In this document: piece by piece, positions 60,686 through 64,000 of the stretch
How positions within the stretch are numbered: the first letter of the stretch is position 1
Layout of the letters: each line of letters begins with the position of its first letter
Source: Bacteroidota bacterium
GTDB taxonomy: Bacteria; Bacteroidota; Bacteroidia; Flavobacteriales; Weeksellaceae
Assembly: GCA_023458415.1 (NCBI GenBank)
Contig: JAEWZO010000028.1
Span: 1 to 64,000 of the forward strand
DNA: 64,000 nucleotides
Direction of reading: 5' to 3'
The notes under the pieces: generated by a model
Databases searched by the model: none
What the model was told of the DNA's origin: nothing
The model's input: only the letters and a program-made list of their open reading frames with translations
Translations under genes and position numbers: made by a program

Positions 60686-61573
60686 ATGCAGAACGTTCAG
60701 GAGTTGCAGGAGAAAATATTTTTTGAAGTTCAGAGTATTCTGGAAAGTCTTTCAAAAATCAGTACAAAAGAAGAATTGCTCACTAAGCAGGACCTCTTTT
60801 CGGAAGTAACCGACAGAATTGCTTTTTTGAGAATTCTGGAAAAAAACAAGGATAGCTTTGTGTCTGAAGAAACGACGCAATCATTTGATAATCAGGAAAT
60901 AAACAATGATTTTGATTTGAACGAAAGCGATGATGAGTACGACAATCAGCATGAAGATATACTTGAAGAAGAAGTACGTTTTACGAATGAACTGAATGAC
61001 ATTCAGGAAGATGAAATTGCAGCGGAACCAGAAGATAAAGAACCGGAAGTAGAAGAAGTATTTTTCAATACTTCAAATACTGAATATGACGAAAACGGAG
61101 GAAAAATTCTTGAAATAGAGAAAGAGCAGGAAGTTACGGATGTGGTTCATGAACCGTTCGCAGAAACTAAGGTTGAACCTGTATCGGGAGATAAGAAATT
61201 TAAACTTGCACATATCAAAGGCCTTAAAGCTGTAGAAAAAATTATTGCGGATGTTCCATTAGACGATCCAGAAAATGAAATTCAAATTGAGAAAGGTAGC
61301 CTTCTGAAAGCAAATGTTTCCACCGATTATATGGAAGCTGAAAAACCAAAACCTGAATTCCGGTTGGATTTGAATGACAAAGTGGCTTTCACAAAATTGC
61401 TCTTTAATGGAGACGAAGCTGATTTGAAATCAACTGTAGAAAAACTGAACAGTTTTGCCGATTTGGAAGACGCAAAAAGATATCTCAGCGACATTTATTA
61501 CGAGAAAGACTGGAAGAAAGTAGACGAGTATGCACAACGGCTGTGGATGCTTGTAGAGAACAAATTTCAGTAA
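60686..61573 (+). CDS. Acidic protein with conserved Bacteroidota C-terminal domain
   Basis: 295 aa, no signal peptide. N-terminal helical 60 residues, then a very acidic low-complexity middle (about 65-160, rich in Glu/Asp), then a conserved C-terminal 75 residues (LNDKVAFTKLLFNGDEADLKSTVEKLNSF and DWKKVDEYAQRLWMLVENKF by position about 222-295). I recognise this C-terminal pattern from hypothetical proteins near tdk/murF in many Bacteroidota, but no function is known to me. 18 bp before the MurC-like gene. Confidence 0.75.
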   Translation: MQNVQELQEKIFFEVQSILESLSKISTKEELLTKQDLFSEVTDRIAFLRILEKNKDSFVSEETTQSFDNQEINNDFDLNESDDEYDNQHEDILEEEVRFTNELNDIQEDEIAAEPEDKEPEVEEVFFNTSNTEYDENGGKILEIEKEQEVTDVVHEPFAETKVEPVSGDKKFKLAHIKGLKAVEKIIADVPLDDPENEIQIEKGSLLKANVSTDYMEAEKPKPEFRLDLNDKVAFTKLLFNGDEADLKSTVEKLNSFADLEDAKRYLSDIYYEKDWKKVDEYAQRLWMLVENKFQ

Positions 61574-61591
61574 GCGATAAACAGAAATTTT

Positions 61592-62968
61592 ATGATTAAA
61601 AACATCTCCGATTTCCGGAATGTATTTTTTATTGGTGTTGCAGGAGTGGGCATGAGCGCCATTGCGCAATATCTGAAAGGAATCGGAAAAAATGTTTCCG
61701 GTAGCGACCGTTATTTTCATCCAGAAGAGTACAATAAAACCAAAGAACTTCTTGAAAAAGAAGGAATTGAATGTTTTCTACAGGACGGTAGTGGAATCAC
61801 AGAAAGTACAGATTTGGTCGTGGTTTCTACGGCGATTGAAGATACGGTGTATGAAGTGCAGAAAGCCAAAGAACTCAATATTCCCATCATCAAGCGAAGC
61901 GAACTATTAGCAATTATTTCTGATAGTAAGAAAACAATCGCAATAGCCGGAACTTCCGGTAAATCCACAACAACAGCGATGTTGTACCAGATTATGGTCG
62001 ATGCGGGCCTTGAACCAAGTATTATTTCCGGAGCCGGACTTACAAGAATTATCCGCGAAGGAAAAATTGGAAATGCCGCTGTTGGAAAAGGAGATTGGTT
62101 GTTAATTGAGGCCGATGAAAGCGATGGTTCCGTGGTGCAGTATCGTCCGGAAATAGGACTTTTATTGAATATCGATAAAGACCACCAGGAAATAGAAGAA
62201 TTGATTGATTTGTTTTCCACTTTTAAAACTAACACAAAGGGTTTATTTATTGTAAATCAGTCAAATACGTTGGCAAGAACTTTGTCTGAAAACTCACAGC
62301 ACGACTTTGGCTTTAAGAACGATGAAGCAAAGTTTAATATCACAGATTTTCAACAAAACGGTTTTGAATTGAGTGTTGAAATTCTAGGTCAGAAATTTCA
62401 GATGAATTCCATAGGAATACACAGCGCAGAAAATGCAGCCGCTGCAATCGCTGTTGCCAATTTGGTTGGTGTTGATTTGGAAACCTGCGCAAACAGTCTG
62501 AAAAATTACGAAGGAATTTACCGTAGACATCAGATTTTGGGTGAGAAGAACGGAATTTGGGTAATTGATGATTATGCGCACAATCCTGCAAAATGTGCAG
62601 CTTCAATTAAAGCCTGTCAACCGTTAGCAGATAAAGTAGTTGCTTGGTTTCAACCTCACGGTTACGGACCGACCAGATTTTTGAGAAATGATTTTGTGGA
62701 AGAAATCTCGGCCGCGCTTCGACCGCAGGACGAAATCTGGATGAGCGAAATCTTCTACGCCGGAGGAACTGCTGTGAAAGACATCTCTGCAAATGATTTA
62801 ATTGAAGATATAAAAGACAACGGTAAGAAAGCCTTTTTTGTGGAACATCGTGACGAGTTTCAGGATAAAGTACGGCCACATTTAGGGGAAAACTCTGTTC
62901 TTCTTTTGATGGGCGCGCGCGATCCAAGTTTGGAAGAATTTTGTAAAAATGTATTCGAAAACTTATAG
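61592..62968 (+). CDS. MurC-family Mur ligase with altered motifs
   Basis: 458-aa ligase of the MurC/Mpl group. The N-terminal Rossmann part (FIGVAGVGMSAIAQYL, residues 13-28) and EADESDGS (173-180) are MurC-like. The P-loop is AGTSGKSTT (119-127) where MurC has GTHGKTTT. The block near the third ligand reads DDYAHNPAK in place of DDYGHHPTE, and WFQPHGYGPTRF replaces FQPHRYTRT. It could be a housekeeping MurC that has drifted, or a second Mur ligase with a different acceptor (recycling or amide-forming). True murC usually sits in the dcw cluster, not here beside rsmI. Stop is directly followed by the rsmI ATG. Confidence 0.8.
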   Translation: MIKNISDFRNVFFIGVAGVGMSAIAQYLKGIGKNVSGSDRYFHPEEYNKTKELLEKEGIECFLQDGSGITESTDLVVVSTAIEDTVYEVQKAKELNIPIIKRSELLAIISDSKKTIAIAGTSGKSTTTAMLYQIMVDAGLEPSIISGAGLTRIIREGKIGNAAVGKGDWLLIEADESDGSVVQYRPEIGLLLNIDKDHQEIEELIDLFSTFKTNTKGLFIVNQSNTLARTLSENSQHDFGFKNDEAKFNITDFQQNGFELSVEILGQKFQMNSIGIHSAENAAAAIAVANLVGVDLETCANSLKNYEGIYRRHQILGEKNGIWVIDDYAHNPAKCAASIKACQPLADKVVAWFQPHGYGPTRFLRNDFVEEISAALRPQDEIWMSEIFYAGGTAVKDISANDLIEDIKDNGKKAFFVEHRDEFQDKVRPHLGENSVLLLMGARDPSLEEFCKNVFENL

Positions 62969-63643
62969 ATGAGTGGGATTTTATATTTTGTACCAACACC
63001 GGTAGGAAATCTGGAAGATATGACCTTCAGAGCAATCAATGTTCTGAAAGAGGTTGATTACATCCTTTGCGAAGATACCCGAACTTCAGGAATTCTGCTG
63101 AAACATTACGAAATTTCGAAACCGACGAGGTCGTATCATCTTCATAATGAGCATGCTGCAACAGAAAAAGTAATTCAGGATTTAAAAAACGGACAAAATA
63201 TTGCGCTTATTACCGATGCAGGAACTCCCGGAATTTCCGATCCAGGTTATCTGCTTGCGAAAGCCGGCGCGGATCAGGATATTGAAATGATTTGCCTTCC
63301 CGGTGCTACAGCGTTTGTTCCGGCGCTGGTTGTTTCCGGATTACCTAACAACGAATTTCTTTTCGCCGGTTTTTTACCGCAGAAGAAAGGTCGCCAAACA
63401 AAGTTGAAGCAGCTCGCAGAAGAAAATAAAACCATTGTTCTGTACGAAAGTCCACATAAAATAAATACGACCCTGGAACAGATAAAAGAGTTCTTTGGTG
63501 AAGAAACTAAAGTGAGCCTAAGCCGCGAAATTTCTAAGAAATTTGAAGAAACCAAACGCGGTTCAATTCAGGAACTCATCGATTTTTCAAAAAGTAAAAC
63601 CCTGAAAGGAGAGATTGTTCTCATCATCAATAACGCACAATAA
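62969..63643 (+). CDS. rsmI: 16S rRNA (cytidine1402-2'-O)-methyltransferase
   Basis: SAM-dependent 2'-O-methylation of C1402 in the 30S decoding centre. 224 aa. Visible: YFVPTPVGNLEDMTFRA near the N-terminus, ILCEDTRTSGILLKHY, ALITDAGTPGISDPG (SAM loop), LPGATAFVPALVVSGLP, and FLPQKKGR. Starts at the base after the MurC-like stop. Confidence 0.97.
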   Translation: MSGILYFVPTPVGNLEDMTFRAINVLKEVDYILCEDTRTSGILLKHYEISKPTRSYHLHNEHAATEKVIQDLKNGQNIALITDAGTPGISDPGYLLAKAGADQDIEMICLPGATAFVPALVVSGLPNNEFLFAGFLPQKKGRQTKLKQLAEENKTIVLYESPHKINTTLEQIKEFFGEETKVSLSREISKKFEETKRGSIQELIDFSKSKTLKGEIVLIINNAQ

Positions 63644-63670
63644 TTATTTAGAAATTAAAACATTAGAAAT

Positions 63671-64000
63671 ATGAAACTATTAGAAGGAAAAGTTGCCCTT
63701 ATTACCGGCGGAACCCGCGGAATTGGAAAAGGTATTGTGGAGGTTTTCGCTGCGCAGGGAGCCAAAGTTGCATTTACTTACGCAGGTTCTGTAGAAAAAG
63801 CTAAAGAAGTGGAGAATGCTTTGAAAGATGTAAGTCAGGTTAAAGCTTATCAGTCGGATGCCGCAGATTACGATGCAGCACAGAAACTTGTTGACGACGT
63901 AATAACAGAGTTTGGGCAAATTGATATTTTAGTGAATAATGCAGGAATTACCCGCGATAATCTAATGCTCAGAATGTCCAAAGAAGATTGGGATACGATT
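63671..64000 (+). CDS. fabG: 3-oxoacyl-ACP reductase, 5' part
   Basis: NADPH-dependent ketoreduction in fatty-acid elongation. The first 110 codons are in the window and the frame stays open at the edge. Visible: TGGTRGIG at 12-19, the NADPH helix, DAADYDAA, and LVNNAGITRDNLMLRMSKEDWD (by position 86-108), whose NNAGITRDNLMLRM is the FabG signature. The catalytic YxxxK lies beyond the window. Confidence 0.95.
   Translation, partial: MKLLEGKVALITGGTRGIGKGIVEVFAAQGAKVAFTYAGSVEKAKEVENALKDVSQVKAYQSDAADYDAAQKLVDDVITEFGQIDILVNNAGITRDNLMLRMSKEDWDTI

Noticed and set aside
1..64000. CRISPR arrays, insertion sequences, prophage genes, rRNA and tRNA genes
   Set aside because: No regularly spaced repeats, transposase or phage motifs, or cloverleaf sequences were found on either strand by reading.

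Overview
The window is a gene-dense, low-GC piece of a Bacteroidota chromosome, most likely from the Flavobacteriia (Weeksellaceae, Chryseobacterium/Kaistella-like). The evidence is the gliding/type IX secretion lipoproteins GldH and SprE/PorW, a type III glutamine synthetase, GLPGLI-family proteins next to a TonB-dependent receptor-like barrel, a MurF-Alr fusion, and many promoters with the Bacteroidota -7 box TANNTTTG. I see no rRNA, tRNA, insertion sequence, prophage or CRISPR array. Almost everything is core housekeeping.

Layout. 1-1.0 kb: 3' part of rodA. 1.2-4.5 kb: an NlpC/P60 lipoprotein and type III glutamine synthetase, both minus, separated by 384 bp with a repeated motif and an unassigned hairpin. 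4.7-10.4 kb, plus: an FAD oxidoreductase, a DUF6909-like protein, an M1 peptidase and coaX. 10.4-17.4 kb, minus: tadA, a three-gene envelope/YdeI unit, L25, prs, and a FadL porin with an SGNH lipoprotein. 17.8-24.9 kb, plus: ricT-gldH-PBP1A, selO and a membrane protein. 24.9-35.1 kb, minus: a TPR protein, glmM, a complete feoA-feoB-small Cys-rich protein operon, and a receptor/GLPGLI/GLPGLI operon. 35-40 kb: a cupin-like protein, lepA and an ECF sigma / anti-sigma-like / Spy-like unit. 39.8-44.3 kb, plus: a DUF2520 protein, a KdsC-like phosphatase, maf and sprE. 44.3-50.3 kb, minus: tsaB, SDR, yraN, LD-carboxypeptidase, LysE, rnr, rpiB. 50.8 kb: pgk. 52-60.6 kb, minus: a methyltransferase, mnmG, ybeY, a patatin-barrel protein, murF-alr, tdk. 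60.7-64 kb, plus: an acidic protein, a MurC-like ligase, rsmI and the 5' part of fabG.

The most notable finding is chromosomal-origin architecture. Two perfect copies of the 16-bp ParB-binding parS palindrome (52985-53000 and 54890-54905) bracket mnmG (gidA), a classical origin-proximal gene. About 2.2 kb away, the 532-bp AT-rich gap between rpiB and pgk carries one perfect and several near-perfect DnaA boxes, a tandem 15-bp repeat and an AT-rich stretch. I propose it as the replication origin. The genes right of pgk run mostly against the orientation expected of leading-strand genes, so the call needs GC-skew or marker-frequency data.

Other points of interest are a MurC-family ligase with altered signature motifs, -7 boxes so close to start codons that leaderless transcripts are predicted, an 18-bp direct repeat spaced 52 bp between glnN and a divergent oxidoreductase gene, a five-copy TTAACATT array upstream of the NlpC gene, a CoaX with Asn in place of the first-motif Asp, and a DUF6909-like protein with a nucleoside-phosphorylase-like C-terminus.
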